The notes under the pieces: generated by a model
The model's database searches: none
Seen by the model: only the letters and a program-made list of their open reading frames with translations
What the model was told of the DNA's origin: nothing
Program-made: the position numbers and the translations under genes
Source: Aquisalimonas sp. 2447
GTDB lineage: Bacteria; Pseudomonadota; Gammaproteobacteria; Nitrococcales; Aquisalimonadaceae
Assembly: GCF_012044895.1 (NCBI RefSeq)
Contig: NZ_CP050695.1
Span: forward strand, 1,270,501-1,334,500
DNA length: 64,000 nt
Direction of reading: 5' to 3'
In this document: positions 8,228 through 17,554 of the stretch, piece by piece
How positions within the stretch are numbered: the stretch's first letter is position 1
Layout: the number at the start of each line of letters is the position of its first letter

Positions 8228-9556
8228 TCAGCCGTGGGTGCTGCGGTGCGCCGTCACCGGCTGCCCTGCCACATAGGTGGCTGCTATGTGGCGCTCGTCC
8301 CCGAGTGTGAACAGCGCGAACAGGGTCTCCTCCGGGGTGGTGACTGCGGTCCGCCGGGAAGCCAGGGGAGACGCCTCAGGGTCGAGAATGACAACGTCTG
8401 CCTCCATGCCCGGTGCGAAGTGCCCGATACAATCCTCCAGGCCCAGGGCTTTGGCACCGCCCCGCGTTGTCAGGTAGAGAAGATGCGCCGCTGACAGCGG
8501 CAAGCCGTATAGCGCCCCGATCTGGTAGGCGGTCGCGGCGGTGCGCAGCAGGCTGAAGCTGGTGCCGGCACCGATGTCCGTGCCCAGTCCTGTCGTTACG
8601 CCCAGCGCTGCCTGGGTTGGGTAGTCCATCAGGCCGCTGCCCAGGAACAGATTCGCCGATGGTGCGAATGCCGTGGCACCGCCATGGTCGGCCAGGCGTT
8701 GGCGCGCTGCCGGCGTCATGTGGATGCAGTGGGCGAACACAGCGCCGGGTCGAACCAGCCCGAAGTACTCGTAGACGGCCAGGTAGTCCTCCGCCCAGGG
8801 GAACAGTTCGCCGACCCAGGCGACTTCCGCCGTGTTTTCCGCCAGGTGGGTCTGCACATAAGCTTCCGGGCATTCCAGGGCCAGCTGTCCGGCGCCGGTG
8901 AGCTGCTCTTCACTGGAGGTGGGGGCGAAGCGCGGGCTGATGGCGTAGGTGAGGCGCCCGGCCCCGTGCCAGCGCCGCAGAAGCTCCCGGGACTGGGTGA
9001 CACCGGATGCTGCGGTGTCCCGCAGCGGTTCGGGGCAGTTGCGGTCCATCATCAGCTTGCCGGCGGCGACGCGCATGCCCCTTGCTCGGGCCGCCCGCAG
9101 GATGGCGTCTGCAGAATGGGCGTGGACCGTACCCATGATCAGTGCGCTGGTGGTGCCGTTGCGCAGCAGTTCATCCATGAAGAACTGCGCTGTTTCCTCC
9201 GCCACTTCGGGGTCCGCGAAGCGCTCCTCCGCGGGGAAGGCGTAGCGGTGCAGCCAGGCGAGCAGCGCTTCGCCGTAGCTGGCGATGATGTTGGTCTGCG
9301 GACAGTGAGTATGAATATCGATGAAGCCAGGGACCACCAGCCGGCCGCGGAAGTCGTGGACGGGCGGATGGTCGCTGCCCGCCTGTGCGAACACTGTGGT
9401 CGCCGGGCCGACATTGCGGATGACGCCGCCTGCAATGTGCAGCGCGCCATCCGTGAAAACGTCCAGGGCGTCCGTTCCCGCCTGGGGGGCAACGTCAGGT
9501 CCGCAGGAGACGACAGTGCCGCGGATGATGCAGTCATGGCGGTCGGTGTTGGGCAT
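8228..9556 (-). CDS. guaD: Guanine deaminase
   Basis: 442-residue metal-dependent amidohydrolase that converts guanine to xanthine and ammonia in purine salvage. The zinc-binding motif P-G-F-I-D-I-H-T-H lies at residues 76-84, followed by C-P-Q (the family signature H-x-P-Q). Later come H-L-A-E-N, F-A-H-C-I-H and G-T-D-I-G-A-G, matching the metal ligands and the guanine deaminase G-T-D-V-G-G-G loop. The C-terminal G-M-E-A-D-V-V-I-L-D is the usual amidohydrolase composite strand. It is a monocistronic gene upstream of Mrp operon 1 and divergent from the outer-membrane protein gene. A related hydroxydechloroatrazine-type hydrolase is less likely. Confidence 0.88.
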   Translation of the reverse strand: MPNTDRHDCIIRGTVVSCGPDVAPQAGTDALDVFTDGALHIAGGVIRNVGPATTVFAQAGSDHPPVHDFRGRLVVPGFIDIHTHCPQTNIIASYGEALLAWLHRYAFPAEERFADPEVAEETAQFFMDELLRNGTTSALIMGTVHAHSADAILRAARARGMRVAAGKLMMDRNCPEPLRDTAASGVTQSRELLRRWHGAGRLTYAISPRFAPTSSEEQLTGAGQLALECPEAYVQTHLAENTAEVAWVGELFPWAEDYLAVYEYFGLVRPGAVFAHCIHMTPAARQRLADHGGATAFAPSANLFLGSGLMDYPTQAALGVTTGLGTDIGAGTSFSLLRTAATAYQIGALYGLPLSAAHLLYLTTRGGAKALGLEDCIGHFAPGMEADVVILDPEASPLASRRTAVTTPEETLFALFTLGDERHIAATYVAGQPVTAHRSTHG

Positions 9557-9571
9557 GGCAGTCCCGTTTCA

Positions 9572-9601
9572 TGGTCACGCGTCAGTGCGAACACGTATAC
9601 T
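9572..9601 (+). promoter_or_regulatory. Possible sigma-70 promoter for the YfaZ-like gene
   Basis: TGGTCA at 9572-9577 and TATACT at 9596-9601 are separated by 18 bp, 35 bp upstream of the start at 9636, in the divergent gap with guaD. The match is good at -10 and moderate at -35. Confidence 0.35.
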
Positions 9602-9635
9602 CCGGAGCCGTCTGCGCGTCCAACGGAGAGAGGCC

Positions 9636-10319
9636 ATGTCCTTCACCATCGCTGCCCGCGGTGCTCTTGGCGCCGGTGTACTGCTGTCCAGCAGTGCCTT
9701 TGCCGCCGGTGGCCATTTCGTTGTCGACGATACAGGGGTCACGGAGACCGGCCGTCTCGCCCTGGAGAGTTGGTACAGTCGTGCTTCTGCAGGCAATGAC
9801 GAGAGAGCCGCGGTCCTTGCCTACGGGATCGCTCCGGGAGGTGAGTTAGCCCTCGAGGGCGGTCGCGAACGCGTCGACGGCACGAAGGCCGACCGCATCG
9901 GTGCCACCGGCAAGTGGAATCTTGCCGATGCAGCCCTGGAGGGGCTGGGCGTCGCCGTGGTGGGCGGTGTCTTCTTTGACGCGGATCGGGACCGCTTTCA
10001 GGAGGCGGAGGTGTTCTTCCCGGTGGATGTCCCGCTCGGGGATGGTCGCGCCATGTTCCGGTACAACCTGGGATGGTCCCATCAGCGGGACGCCGACGAC
10101 CGTAATGTTGCCGCCTGGGGCTTCGGTGGCGAGGTGGCACTGCTGTCGCGCCTGGATCTGCTTGCCGAGATCTACGGTGATCAGCGCGATTCCACGGAAG
10201 TGCAGACGGGCCTGCGCCTCCACCTGGCAGAGAACGTGACCCTGGATGCGGGCTATGGCCGCGAACGCCGCGATCGCGACGAGGACTGGTGGACCGTCGG
10301 GCTGGCTGCAACGTTCTAG
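9636..10319 (+). CDS. YfaZ-like outer membrane beta-barrel protein
   Basis: 227 residues with an N-terminal signal peptide ending near S-S-A-F-A-A. The mature part has alternating beta-strand patterns and a closing aromatic strand (W-W-T-V-G-L-A-A-T-F) with C-terminal Phe, as outer membrane barrels have. Spacing of G-x-G-x-x and acidic turns recalls the YfaZ family. The start at 9636 follows a GGAGAGAGG ribosome site. It lies 66 bp upstream of mgtE on the same strand. No substrate can be inferred. Confidence 0.65.
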   Translation: MSFTIAARGALGAGVLLSSSAFAAGGHFVVDDTGVTETGRLALESWYSRASAGNDERAAVLAYGIAPGGELALEGGRERVDGTKADRIGATGKWNLADAALEGLGVAVVGGVFFDADRDRFQEAEVFFPVDVPLGDGRAMFRYNLGWSHQRDADDRNVAAWGFGGEVALLSRLDLLAEIYGDQRDSTEVQTGLRLHLAENVTLDAGYGRERRDRDEDWWTVGLAATF

Positions 10320-10385
10320 ACAGATCTGCCTGGTAGCGTCGCTGTAACGCGCTGCTTGATGCACAAGTAACCAAGGGAGAGTCCG

Positions 10386-11732
10386 ATGGATAAGAATGAG
10401 GTGATCCGGGAGCTGCTGTCGCTCTACGAGGGTGACCATTGGGATGCCCTGGACAGCCATTTCGAGGAGATGGCCATCCAGGATATCGCCGAGGCCATCA
10501 GCGAACTGGACTCCTCCGACGCCAAGAGGCTTCTGCTGCGCCTGCCGCGGGATCGACAGCCGCCGGCATTCGCCTACGTGTCTCCGGAGCTGCAGGAGGA
10601 GCTGCTGGAGGAGCTCGAGGAACAGGATGGCCGTTTCATTCTCTTCCACATGCTCCCGGACGACCGCACGGCCCTGCTGGAGCGCCAGGATCCGGATGAT
10701 CTCCAGCGCTTGCTGAGGCTGCTCTCGCCGGAGAACGTCAAGGAGGCGCTGCGCCTGCTCGGTTTCCCCGAGGAGAGTGCCGGACGCATCATGACGCCGA
10801 AGTTCCTCACCGTGCGGGTGGGCTGGACGGTGGAGCAGGCCCTTGATCATGTGCGTAACCGCAGCGAGGCCGGCGAGACCATCAACGTGGTTTTCGTCAC
10901 CGACGTGCGGGGTGCGCTGCTCGGGCGCGTGCGCTTGCAGGATTTCGTTCTCGGTCGCCCGGATCGCCGCATCGAGGAGGTCATGCGGGGAGATCCGGTG
11001 AAAATCCTGGTCTCCGAGGACCGGGAGGAAGCTGCCCGACTGATGAAACACTACGACCTGGAAGTCCTGCCGGTGGTGGACGACACCGGCGTGATGCTCG
11101 GAATCGTCACCATCGACGACGTCATCGACGTGGTCGAAGAGGAGGCCACCGAGGACTTCCACAAGATGGCCAGCGTCGGCGCCTTCAACTACAGCCTGCG
11201 CGAGGCGCGGCCGTCGCTGCTCTACCGCAAGCGTGTGGGCTGGCTCGTGCTGCTGGTGTTCGCCAACGTCTTCGGCGGTACCGCCATCGCCTACTTCGAG
11301 GAAACCATCGAGGCGGTGGTCGCGCTGGTGTTCTTCCTGCCCCTGATCGTCGACTCTGGCGGTAACGCCGGTTCCCAGTCCGCCACCCTGATGGTGCGCG
11401 CTCTCGCCACCGGCGACGTGCGCACAAAGGACTGGTTGCGCCTCTGGGGCAAGGAGCTGGGTGTCGCGCTGGCCCTGGGGATCACCATGGGCCTGGCGGT
11501 GTCGGTGCTGGGCATCTGGCGCGGCGGGATGGATCTTGCCATGATCGTTTCTCTGGCCATGGTGTGCGTGGTGGTCATGGGCAGCATGATCGGTATGCTG
11601 CTGCCCTTTGTACTGACCCGTTTCAACCTCGACCCGGCGGCCGCCAGCGCCCCGCTGATCACCTCCATCGCCGACTTCTTCGGCATCCTGATCTACTTCT
11701 CCATCGCCACGGCGTTCCTGACCCTGCCGTGA
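10386..11732 (+). CDS. mgtE: Magnesium transporter MgtE
   Basis: 448-residue Mg2+ channel. The N-terminal acidic MgtE-N superhelical domain (residues 1-125) is followed by two CBS domains (about 130-255; I-M-T-P, then V-L-P-V-V-D-D and G-I-V-T-I-D-D-V-I-D). A five-helix membrane domain (280-448) has the conserved P-L-I-V-D-S-G-G-N-A-G-S-Q pore motif. The CBS and N domains are known to sense cytosolic Mg2+ and gate the pore. The start follows GGGAGAG. The length is normal. Confidence 0.95.
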   Translation: MDKNEVIRELLSLYEGDHWDALDSHFEEMAIQDIAEAISELDSSDAKRLLLRLPRDRQPPAFAYVSPELQEELLEELEEQDGRFILFHMLPDDRTALLERQDPDDLQRLLRLLSPENVKEALRLLGFPEESAGRIMTPKFLTVRVGWTVEQALDHVRNRSEAGETINVVFVTDVRGALLGRVRLQDFVLGRPDRRIEEVMRGDPVKILVSEDREEAARLMKHYDLEVLPVVDDTGVMLGIVTIDDVIDVVEEEATEDFHKMASVGAFNYSLREARPSLLYRKRVGWLVLLVFANVFGGTAIAYFEETIEAVVALVFFLPLIVDSGGNAGSQSATLMVRALATGDVRTKDWLRLWGKELGVALALGITMGLAVSVLGIWRGGMDLAMIVSLAMVCVVVMGSMIGMLLPFVLTRFNLDPAAASAPLITSIADFFGILIYFSIATAFLTLP

Positions 11733-12060
11733 CCAGCCGGTGACCCGGTCGGGTCGTCCGGGGCCCCCTCGCACGGGGTCCGGACGACCCGGATACCCGT
11801 GACGCTCGCCGGCCCCTTTCCGGAGCGGCTGTTGTCGTAACCGCCGCATCTCCCCATCAATCAGTGGTTTGTAAACCATTGTTTTTTTGGTTTATGTCGG
11901 CACACCGAAAGTCCGCGAGTGGGGCTCTTCGAACTTGTGGAGTACATCACGCTTGTCCCGTCGGCCGATGAATACACTGCGCACATCGAGAAAACGAAGA
12001 GAGCCGGAACGGCTACCCGAAGACGTCGTTCCGCTTCAGCTTTTACGGCGGGGGATCGTC
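11733..12060. other. 328-bp gap with a terminator-like hairpin and an AT-rich segment
   Basis: Holds the GC-rich hairpin listed separately just after mgtE. At 11865-11888 there is a short inverted repeat (TGGTTT-GT-AAACCA) running into seven T residues, which could be a weak intrinsic terminator or part of the promoter region of the following signalling genes. No open reading frame here looks real. Confidence 0.4.
11750..11791 (+). terminator. Terminator-like hairpin after mgtE
   Basis: Twelve-base perfect arms (CGGGTCGTCCGG at 11750-11761 and its complement at 11780-11791) with an 18-base GC-rich loop, 18 bp after the mgtE stop. No T-run follows, so it may act as an RNA-stabilising hairpin rather than a classical intrinsic terminator. 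Confidence 0.6.
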
Positions 12061-12381
12061 ATGGGGTCGACAGTTGTCTACAAGCCATTGTCCATGATCG
12101 TGCCGGGGGAGCGCCTGGCACGGGATCTCGTCGACGAAAACGGTCAGGTGCTGCTCGAGGCCGGGGAATCGCTGGATGCCCGCCACTGCCGTCGCCTTAG
12201 CGTCTGCGGCATCGAGACAGTGGCGGTGGAGGGGGCCGACGGTCACGCACTGGAGACTTCCCGCCGTGCCTCCGTAGAGCGCTCCCTCGAGCACCTGTTC
12301 CGGCACTGGCGTGCCTCTCCGGGCATGAACCACCTGCGTGCTCTTCTGGCGCATCACCGCCGGGAGGAATCGCGCCAGTGA
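12061..12381 (+). CDS. Small signalling-associated protein preceding an HDOD protein
   Basis: 106 residues. It resembles the N-terminal segment that precedes HD-GYP/HDOD domains in other proteins: V-P-G-E-R-L-A-R-D-L-V-D-E-N-G and then V-L-L-E-A-G-E-S-L, like DUF3391-type regions. ATG at 12061 follows GGGGGA. It overlaps the next gene by four bases (GTGA), so the two are translationally coupled and may act as a split version of a one-chain sensor. No catalytic motif is visible. Confidence 0.65.
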   Translation: MGSTVVYKPLSMIVPGERLARDLVDENGQVLLEAGESLDARHCRRLSVCGIETVAVEGADGHALETSRRASVERSLEHLFRHWRASPGMNHLRALLAHHRREESRQ

Positions 12382-13253
12382 CCGTCCACCACCGCCTGGA
12401 TACCGAGCAGGCGCTGCGACACCTCCCCGGTTTGCCGACCACTCCCGCTACGGCTCTGGCCGAGTTGCGGGGGGCCGACGTCTGCTCGGAGCGTGTTGCC
12501 GAAATCCTGCAGCAGGACAGCGGCGTTGCCGCACGCCTGCTGCGGGTTCTCGAGTCCCCTTTCTTCACCGCCGGCGAGCCTGTGGAAAGCGTGCACGCGG
12601 CGTGCGGGCAGTTGCCGGTGAAAAGCCTGGAGCGGGCTGTTATCGCTTCTGCGGTGCTGGGCCAGTTCCCGGGGGGGCGTGGAGATGGTCTTGATCGCTA
12701 CGGCTTCTGGGAGCATTCCGTCGGCGTCGGGGTGATTGCTCGAACCCTGGCGGAATCCCTGGGCGAAAATGCGGAGCTGGCATTTACCGGCGGACTGCTG
12801 CATGACGTCGGTCGCATTGTTCTGGACGTCTACTTTCCGCGGGAGTTTCTGGGAGTGCTGCGTTACCGCCAGCGCCACGATACCTGGATCCGGGACGCCG
12901 AACTCGCGGTGCTTGGCTTCGACCACTGCCGTATCGGCGGCAGAGTTGCACGCCACTGGGGGCTGCCCGAAGATCTGGCCGAGGTCATCCGGTGCCACCA
13001 TCAGCCCGACGGTGCCGGTGTACGTCACGCGGCGACTTTGATCGTGCACCTGGCCGACGTGCTGGCCCGCGGGCTGGAGTTCGGTGATCCGGGCGACGAT
13101 ACCATCCCGCTGCTCTCCCAGGTCGCGATGAAGCGCCTTGGCCTGAACTGGGAGGCGTTGCGGATCGGGTTACAGCAGGTGGAAGGGCAGTTGCCCGAGG
13201 CCCGGCGGCTGGTCCATGCCACCATCGGCGCGGATACCAGTGCTACAGCTTAA
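12378..13253 (+). CDS. HDOD domain signalling protein
   Basis: 291 residues. The HDOD domain spans most of the length, with G-L-L-H-D-V-G-R at residues 139-146 (the H-D pair) and W-E-H-S at 111-114. HDOD proteins are HD-GYP relatives that usually lack the GYP motif. None is seen here, so cyclic di-GMP hydrolysis is unlikely and a regulatory role is inferred. The start is GTG at 12378, overlapping the upstream stop. The gene ends convergently to nadC. Confidence 0.85.
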   Translation: MTVHHRLDTEQALRHLPGLPTTPATALAELRGADVCSERVAEILQQDSGVAARLLRVLESPFFTAGEPVESVHAACGQLPVKSLERAVIASAVLGQFPGGRGDGLDRYGFWEHSVGVGVIARTLAESLGENAELAFTGGLLHDVGRIVLDVYFPREFLGVLRYRQRHDTWIRDAELAVLGFDHCRIGGRVARHWGLPEDLAEVIRCHHQPDGAGVRHAATLIVHLADVLARGLEFGDPGDDTIPLLSQVAMKRLGLNWEALRIGLQQVEGQLPEARRLVHATIGADTSATA

Positions 13254-13286
13254 GGGCAAAATACAACGCAATTCGGGGGCAGGACA

Positions 13287-14123
13287 CTAGACTTTCCGGA
13301 ACCGCATGGATAGATCCACTGCGCGCACATGCTTGGTCATGGCGCCCACGGAGATGAAGTCCACGCCGGTGGCCGCGATGGCGGCCAGCCCCTGTTGCTC
13401 GATGTTGCCCGAGGCCTCCAGCCTGGCCCGGCTTCCAGTCCGTTGGCGCGCCGCCGTCAGGTCTTCCAGGCGGAAATTATCCAGGAGGATGATGTCCGCG
13501 CCAGCGGCCAGGGCTTCGTCCAGTTCGTCCAGGTTCTCCACCTCCACCTCCACGCTGACGCCCGGGTGCAGGTGCTGGCTGGTGGTCACGGCGGCGGTGA
13601 TGGAGCCGGCCGCCATGATGTGATTCTCCTTGATCAGAATGGCGTCGTAGAGCCCTTGGCGGTGATTGGTACCGCCACCGCACGCCACCGCGTATTTCTG
13701 CGCCGCACGCAGGCCGGGAACGGTCTTGCGGGTGTCGAGGATCCGGGTGCCCGTGCCTGCCAGGGCATCCGCGTAGCTGCGGGCGCTGGTGGCGGTGGCC
13801 GACAGCAGCTGCAGAAAATTCAGCGCCGTTCGTTCGCCGGTGACCAGACTGTGGGCCGGACCCTGGAGTTCGCAGAGCAGCGTGTCGTCCGCCACCCGGT
13901 CGCCGTCCTCCACATGCCAGTGAATTTGCACTGCGGGATCCAGCTGCCGGAAGGTTTCGTCGAACCAGGGACGACCACAGACCACCGCCGGTTCGCGGCT
14001 GATGACCGTTGCTTCCCCGGTGCGGTCACAGGGAATCAATGCCGCGGTGAGGTCGCCGGCGCCGACGTCCTCGGCCAGGGCGCGCCGGACATCATCGGTA
14101 ACGGTGGTCGGCGGTGTTGTCAT
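13287..14123 (-). CDS. nadC: Nicotinate-nucleotide pyrophosphorylase (quinolinate phosphoribosyltransferase)
   Basis: 278-residue enzyme making nicotinate mononucleotide from quinolinate and PRPP in de novo NAD synthesis. Motifs: [11 protein letters not shown] at residues 95-105, [10 protein letters not shown] at 130-139, Lys143, N-H-R at 153-155 and Lys165, all quinolinate or PRPP-binding residues of the family. The length is typical. The start ATG overlaps the mrpG stop by four bases, so nadC appears to be the eighth cistron of Mrp operon 2. Confidence 0.93.
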   Translation of the reverse strand: MTTPPTTVTDDVRRALAEDVGAGDLTAALIPCDRTGEATVISREPAVVCGRPWFDETFRQLDPAVQIHWHVEDGDRVADDTLLCELQGPAHSLVTGERTALNFLQLLSATATSARSYADALAGTGTRILDTRKTVPGLRAAQKYAVACGGGTNHRQGLYDAILIKENHIMAAGSITAAVTTSQHLHPGVSVEVEVENLDELDEALAAGADIILLDNFRLEDLTAARQRTGSRARLEASGNIEQQGLAAIAATGVDFISVGAMTKHVRAVDLSMRFRKV

Positions 14124-14515
14124 TGCCGCTGACTGTCATCGTCGTCGGTCTGCTCCGGCGGCGAGCCACTGTGGAGGTAGTGTCCCCTGCGGTCGAGATT
14201 GTCCCGCAATTCGTCTTTCAGGGTCTTCTGCCACAGCGGGGCGCCGGTGAAGTAGCCGGCGCGACCGATCATATGGGCGGCCACCGGCGCGGTGAGCACC
14301 ACGAAAGCGAGGATGGCGACGGCACGCACCGAGACTTCCGGTGACGTGAAGTAGATCCCCGAGCCGACGGCGATCAGCCCGGCGCCCAATGCGCCGGCCT
14401 TGGTGGTGGCATGCATGCGTAGCAGCAGGTCCGGCATACGCACCGCGCCGATGGCGCCGATGAGGATCAGCAGGGCGCCGGCGAGCAGCATGATGGCGGT
14501 CAGCACCTCACTCAT
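14120..14515 (-). CDS. mrpG: Mrp antiporter subunit G (operon 2)
   Basis: 131-residue MnhG family protein. Three helices with the signature [18 protein letters not shown], plus a longer charged C-terminal tail of about 35 residues ending in acidic residues. ATG at 14515 overlaps the mrpF stop by eight bases, and the stop overlaps the nadC start. Confidence 0.9.
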   Translation of the reverse strand: MSEVLTAIMLLAGALLILIGAIGAVRMPDLLLRMHATTKAGALGAGLIAVGSGIYFTSPEVSVRAVAILAFVVLTAPVAAHMIGRAGYFTGAPLWQKTLKDELRDNLDRRGHYLHSGSPPEQTDDDDSQRQ

Positions 14516-14777
14516 CGGTCTTGCCTCCGCGCTCCAGGAAGCGGGCAAAGCCCACGGTGGCCATGAACGCCGTCAGTGCCAGGACCAGTGCTACGTCCAT
14601 GAAGGCGGGGCGACCCACCTGGATGGCGTAGACCACCATGATCGCCACGGCGATCAGGGCGATGAGCTCCAGCGCCACGACACGGTCTGCGAGGCTTGGC
14701 CCCAGCACCAGGCGCACACCGGTCAATGCCAGCGCGAGCACCAGGATCAGCAACGTTGCAACGGCGACCCATTCCAT
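14508..14777 (-). CDS. mrpF: Mrp antiporter subunit F (operon 2)
   Basis: 89-residue MnhF family protein with three helices and the L-G-P-S-L-A-D-R-V-V-A-L-E-L loop. It lies 12 bp after the mrpE stop and overlaps mrpG. Compared with the copy at 7.3-7.6 kb it shares the family motif but is clearly diverged, so the two operons are not a recent duplication. Confidence 0.9.
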   Translation of the reverse strand: MEWVAVATLLILVLALALTGVRLVLGPSLADRVVALELIALIAVAIMVVYAIQVGRPAFMDVALVLALTAFMATVGFARFLERGGKTDE

Positions 14778-14789
14778 CAGGAAGTCCCC

Positions 14790-15263
14790 TTAGCTGAGCA
14801 GTTCGACAACACGGCGTTCCAGATCCTTGAGGTCGGCCCGCAGCGCGTCCTCGTCGTCGATGTGCATGGCATGAATGTACAGCACGCGATTGTCGTTGGA
14901 GACATCAATGCTGAGCGTCCCCGGTGTCATGGAAATGAGATTGGCAAGGATCGTGATGGCGGCCTCGCTGCGGGTGTCCAGAGGCAGACCGATGACCCCG
15001 GGCCGCATGTAGTGCGTTGGCGTGAGCACCTCGTAGGCCACCCGCAGATTCGACAGGATCAGCTCCCAGATGTAGAAGACCGTGAAACCAATGACCTGGG
15101 GGATCTTGCGGGTGTAGCCCAGCATGGTGCCGCTGGTGCGACCGACCAGCGCCAGGACCAGGTAGCCGAAGATGAAACCGGCCACGAAGCCACTGCCGGT
15201 GAAGTTCCCAGTGAGCGCCACCCAGACAAAAGCGAGCAGGATGTTCCAGATGAACAGGCTCAT
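14790..15263 (-). CDS. mrpE: Mrp antiporter subunit E (operon 2)
   Basis: 157-residue MnhE family protein. Two N-terminal helices, a conserved soluble domain with S-M-T-P-G-T-L-S-I-D-V and L-Y-I-H-A-M-H-I-D-D. The start ATG overlaps the mrpD stop by four bases. Confidence 0.9.
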   Translation of the reverse strand: MSLFIWNILLAFVWVALTGNFTGSGFVAGFIFGYLVLALVGRTSGTMLGYTRKIPQVIGFTVFYIWELILSNLRVAYEVLTPTHYMRPGVIGLPLDTRSEAAITILANLISMTPGTLSIDVSNDNRVLYIHAMHIDDEDALRADLKDLERRVVELLS

Positions 15264-16780
15264 TGGTCACCCCCCAGTACGGCATCCACATAAATCTGCG
15301 GATCCAGCATCTGTTCGGCCGCCGCCATCAGTACCTCGTAGACCGGCTGCATGCCGACGCCCAGCAGCACGGCCAGCAGCGACAGGGCGCCAATGGGCAG
15401 CAGCATGATGGTCAGCCCCTTCTCGGACAGACTCTGCTCGAAACGGCGTGCGCGCTCGGCGTACTCCTCGGGCTGCGGTTTCCAGAAGGCTTCCGCCCAG
15501 ATCTTGATCATGGAGTAGAGGGTCAGCATCCCCACGCCCAGTGCCACCGCAACAATACCCCAACTGGCCTCCTCGACACCGGCGCGCACCAGCATGTATT
15601 TGCCGATGAAGCCGGACAGCGGCGGAATGCCCGCCAGTGACAGGGCGGAGGCCAGGAACAGGATGCCCAGGAAGGGACGCTCCCGCCACAGGCCACCGAC
15701 CTGCTTGAGTTCGTGGCTGCCCCGCAGCAGGTAGATCACCCCGCCGATCAGGAACAGATTACTCTTGGCGACGATGTTGTGGATGATGAAGTAGATCCCG
15801 CCGGCCAGGGCCAGGGGCGTGAACAGTGCCAGGGCCATGAACATGTAGCCGATCTGGCTGACGATGTGGAACGACAGGATGCGGCGTATCTCGTAGTAGC
15901 GCGCCGCGCCCAGTACGCCGGTGACCATGGTGAAGCCGCCGATCCACAGCAGGATCTCGTGAGTGTAGCCGACGTCGTGGTTGAACAGCAGCGAGAAGAA
16001 GCGGAACAGTGCGTACACGCCCACCTTGGTCAGCAGCCCGGCGAACAGTGCCGAAATCGCTACCGGCGGGGTGTGGTAGGACGCCGGCAGCCAGAAGAAC
16101 AACGGGAACGCCGCCGCCTTGATGCTGAATGCCACCAGGTAGAGCATGCTCACCACGGTGACCAGGCCCTGGTTCTCCACCTCGTCAAGCTTGCCCACCA
16201 GGTCCGCCATGTTCAGCGTCCCGGTCATGCCGTAGGTCAGGCCCACCGCCGAGAGCAACATGATGGACGAGAGCAGGTTGAGGGTGACGTACTTGATCGC
16301 CCCCTCCATCTGCGCGCGCTCGCCGCCGAGGATCAGCAGCGCGAAGGAGGCGACCAGTAGCACCTCCACCCACACGTACAGATTGAAGATGTCACCGGTG
16401 AGGAACGCACCGCATACACCGGAGAGCAGCAGGTGCAGCAGCGGGTAGTAGCCGAATTTCTCGTGGTCCTCGCTCATGGTGGGCAGCGAATAGAGCGCTA
16501 CCGCAAACCCCATGAGCGAGGCCATCAGTGTCATCACCGCACCGAGAATGTCCGACACCAGGACGATGCCGTACGGCGCTGGCCAGTCGCCCAGAGCGAT
16601 GGTGAGCACGCCGGTCGGCGAGGTGTAGGTGTTGTACAGCAGAACAATGCTGGCGATCAGCAGGGCACCGGTGCCGATGACGCCCAGCCAGCGCTGCGCC
16701 GCATTGGACTTGTACAGAACAATGGACAGCGACCCGAAAAGGAACGGGATAACGACCGGAAGTGCAACTTCTGGGCTCAC
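15260..16780 (-). CDS. mrpD: Mrp antiporter subunit D (operon 2)
   Basis: 506-residue proton-conducting membrane subunit. It retains the TM5 Glu (F-N-L-Y-V-W-V-E-V), the TM7 Lys ([15 protein letters not shown]) and a TM8 T-K-V-G-V-Y. The start is GTG at 16780, overlapping the mrpC stop (GTGA). With MrpA it forms the two antiporter-like modules of the seven-subunit complex that exchanges cytoplasmic Na+ for external H+ under salt or alkaline stress. Confidence 0.93.
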   Translation of the reverse strand: MSPEVALPVVIPFLFGSLSIVLYKSNAAQRWLGVIGTGALLIASIVLLYNTYTSPTGVLTIALGDWPAPYGIVLVSDILGAVMTLMASLMGFAVALYSLPTMSEDHEKFGYYPLLHLLLSGVCGAFLTGDIFNLYVWVEVLLVASFALLILGGERAQMEGAIKYVTLNLLSSIMLLSAVGLTYGMTGTLNMADLVGKLDEVENQGLVTVVSMLYLVAFSIKAAAFPLFFWLPASYHTPPVAISALFAGLLTKVGVYALFRFFSLLFNHDVGYTHEILLWIGGFTMVTGVLGAARYYEIRRILSFHIVSQIGYMFMALALFTPLALAGGIYFIIHNIVAKSNLFLIGGVIYLLRGSHELKQVGGLWRERPFLGILFLASALSLAGIPPLSGFIGKYMLVRAGVEEASWGIVAVALGVGMLTLYSMIKIWAEAFWKPQPEEYAERARRFEQSLSEKGLTIMLLPIGALSLLAVLLGVGMQPVYEVLMAAAEQMLDPQIYVDAVLGGDQ

Positions 16781-17124
16781 GTGTCGGTACTCCGCATTTT
16801 GTCCAGATCATCCTCTTTCACGACCTGGTAGGCGCGGTGGATCAGCACGACGGCAAATGCCAGAACGCCGAAGCCGATAACGATGGCCGTGAGAATCAGC
16901 GCCTGGGGTAGCGGATCCGCCCAGCCGCCGGTCGGCAGCGTCTCGCCGGGGGCGATCAGCGGCGGCAGGCCGCGCTCGAGGCCGGAGACGGTGAAGATCA
17001 GCAGGTTGGCGCTGTTACTCAGCAGGATCAGCCCGATCACGAGCTTGACCAGGGAGCGGCGCAGCATCATGTAGATGGATGCGGCGAACAACGCGCCCAC
17101 AACGAATGCCATGAGGGTTTCCAT
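16777..17124 (-). CDS. mrpC: Mrp antiporter subunit C (operon 2)
   Basis: 115-residue NuoK/MnhC homologue. Three helices, with [13 protein letters not shown] in the second and a soluble loop between the second and third helices that is longer than in the copy at 5.8 kb. It starts one base after the mrpB stop and overlaps mrpD. Confidence 0.92.
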   Translation of the reverse strand: METLMAFVVGALFAASIYMMLRRSLVKLVIGLILLSNSANLLIFTVSGLERGLPPLIAPGETLPTGGWADPLPQALILTAIVIGFGVLAFAVVLIHRAYQVVKEDDLDKMRSTDT

Positions 17125-17125
17125 G

Positions 17126-17554
17126 TCAGTCCTCCGCTTCCGCCAGGGCGAGCACGATGGCCATCACCGAGCCGATCACCACCATGTAGACGCCGATGTC
17201 GAACACCAAGGGCGTGGACAGCTTGATTTCACCCAGCACCGGCACTTCCACGGGCCACCAGATGGCGGCGAAGAACGCCCGCCCTTGGAAAATGGCGGGA
17301 ATGCCACTGAGCGTGGCGATGAACAGTCCCGCCCCCAGCATCATGCGCGGTTCCATCCACATGATGTCGCGGGCACCGCGGGTGTCGAAGGCGAAGGCGT
17401 ACAGGGAGAACGCCACCGCCGCCACCAGCCCGGCGATGAAGCCGCCGCCGGGTTCATCGTGGCCGCGTAGCAGCACGAACAGGGAGAACAGCAGCAGCAG
17501 CGGCATCATGAACCGCGTCGCCGTGCGCAGAATCAGGGAATCCATGCCGGTCAT
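17126..17554 (-). CDS. mrpB: Mrp antiporter subunit B (operon 2)
   Basis: 142-residue MnhB domain protein with four helices and the family motif [12 protein letters not shown]. The start ATG overlaps the mrpA stop (ATGA). It is a stand-alone MrpB, unlike the fused version in operon 1. Confidence 0.92.
   Translation of the reverse strand: MTGMDSLILRTATRFMMPLLLLFSLFVLLRGHDEPGGGFIAGLVAAVAFSLYAFAFDTRGARDIMWMEPRMMLGAGLFIATLSGIPAIFQGRAFFAAIWWPVEVPVLGEIKLSTPLVFDIGVYMVVIGSVMAIVLALAEAED

Noticed and set aside
9846-11879. Long open frame of about 677 codons opposite mgtE
   Set aside because: It lies antisense to a clear MgtE gene, is rich in Gln/His/Arg, and has no family features; a by-product of high GC codon use. 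The same applies to the long frame opposite the DUF1631 gene at 21187-23022.
11861-11890. Intrinsic terminator with T-run
   Set aside because: The stem is only five to six A/T-rich pairs with a two to four base loop; too weak to call with confidence, mentioned only in the gap entry.
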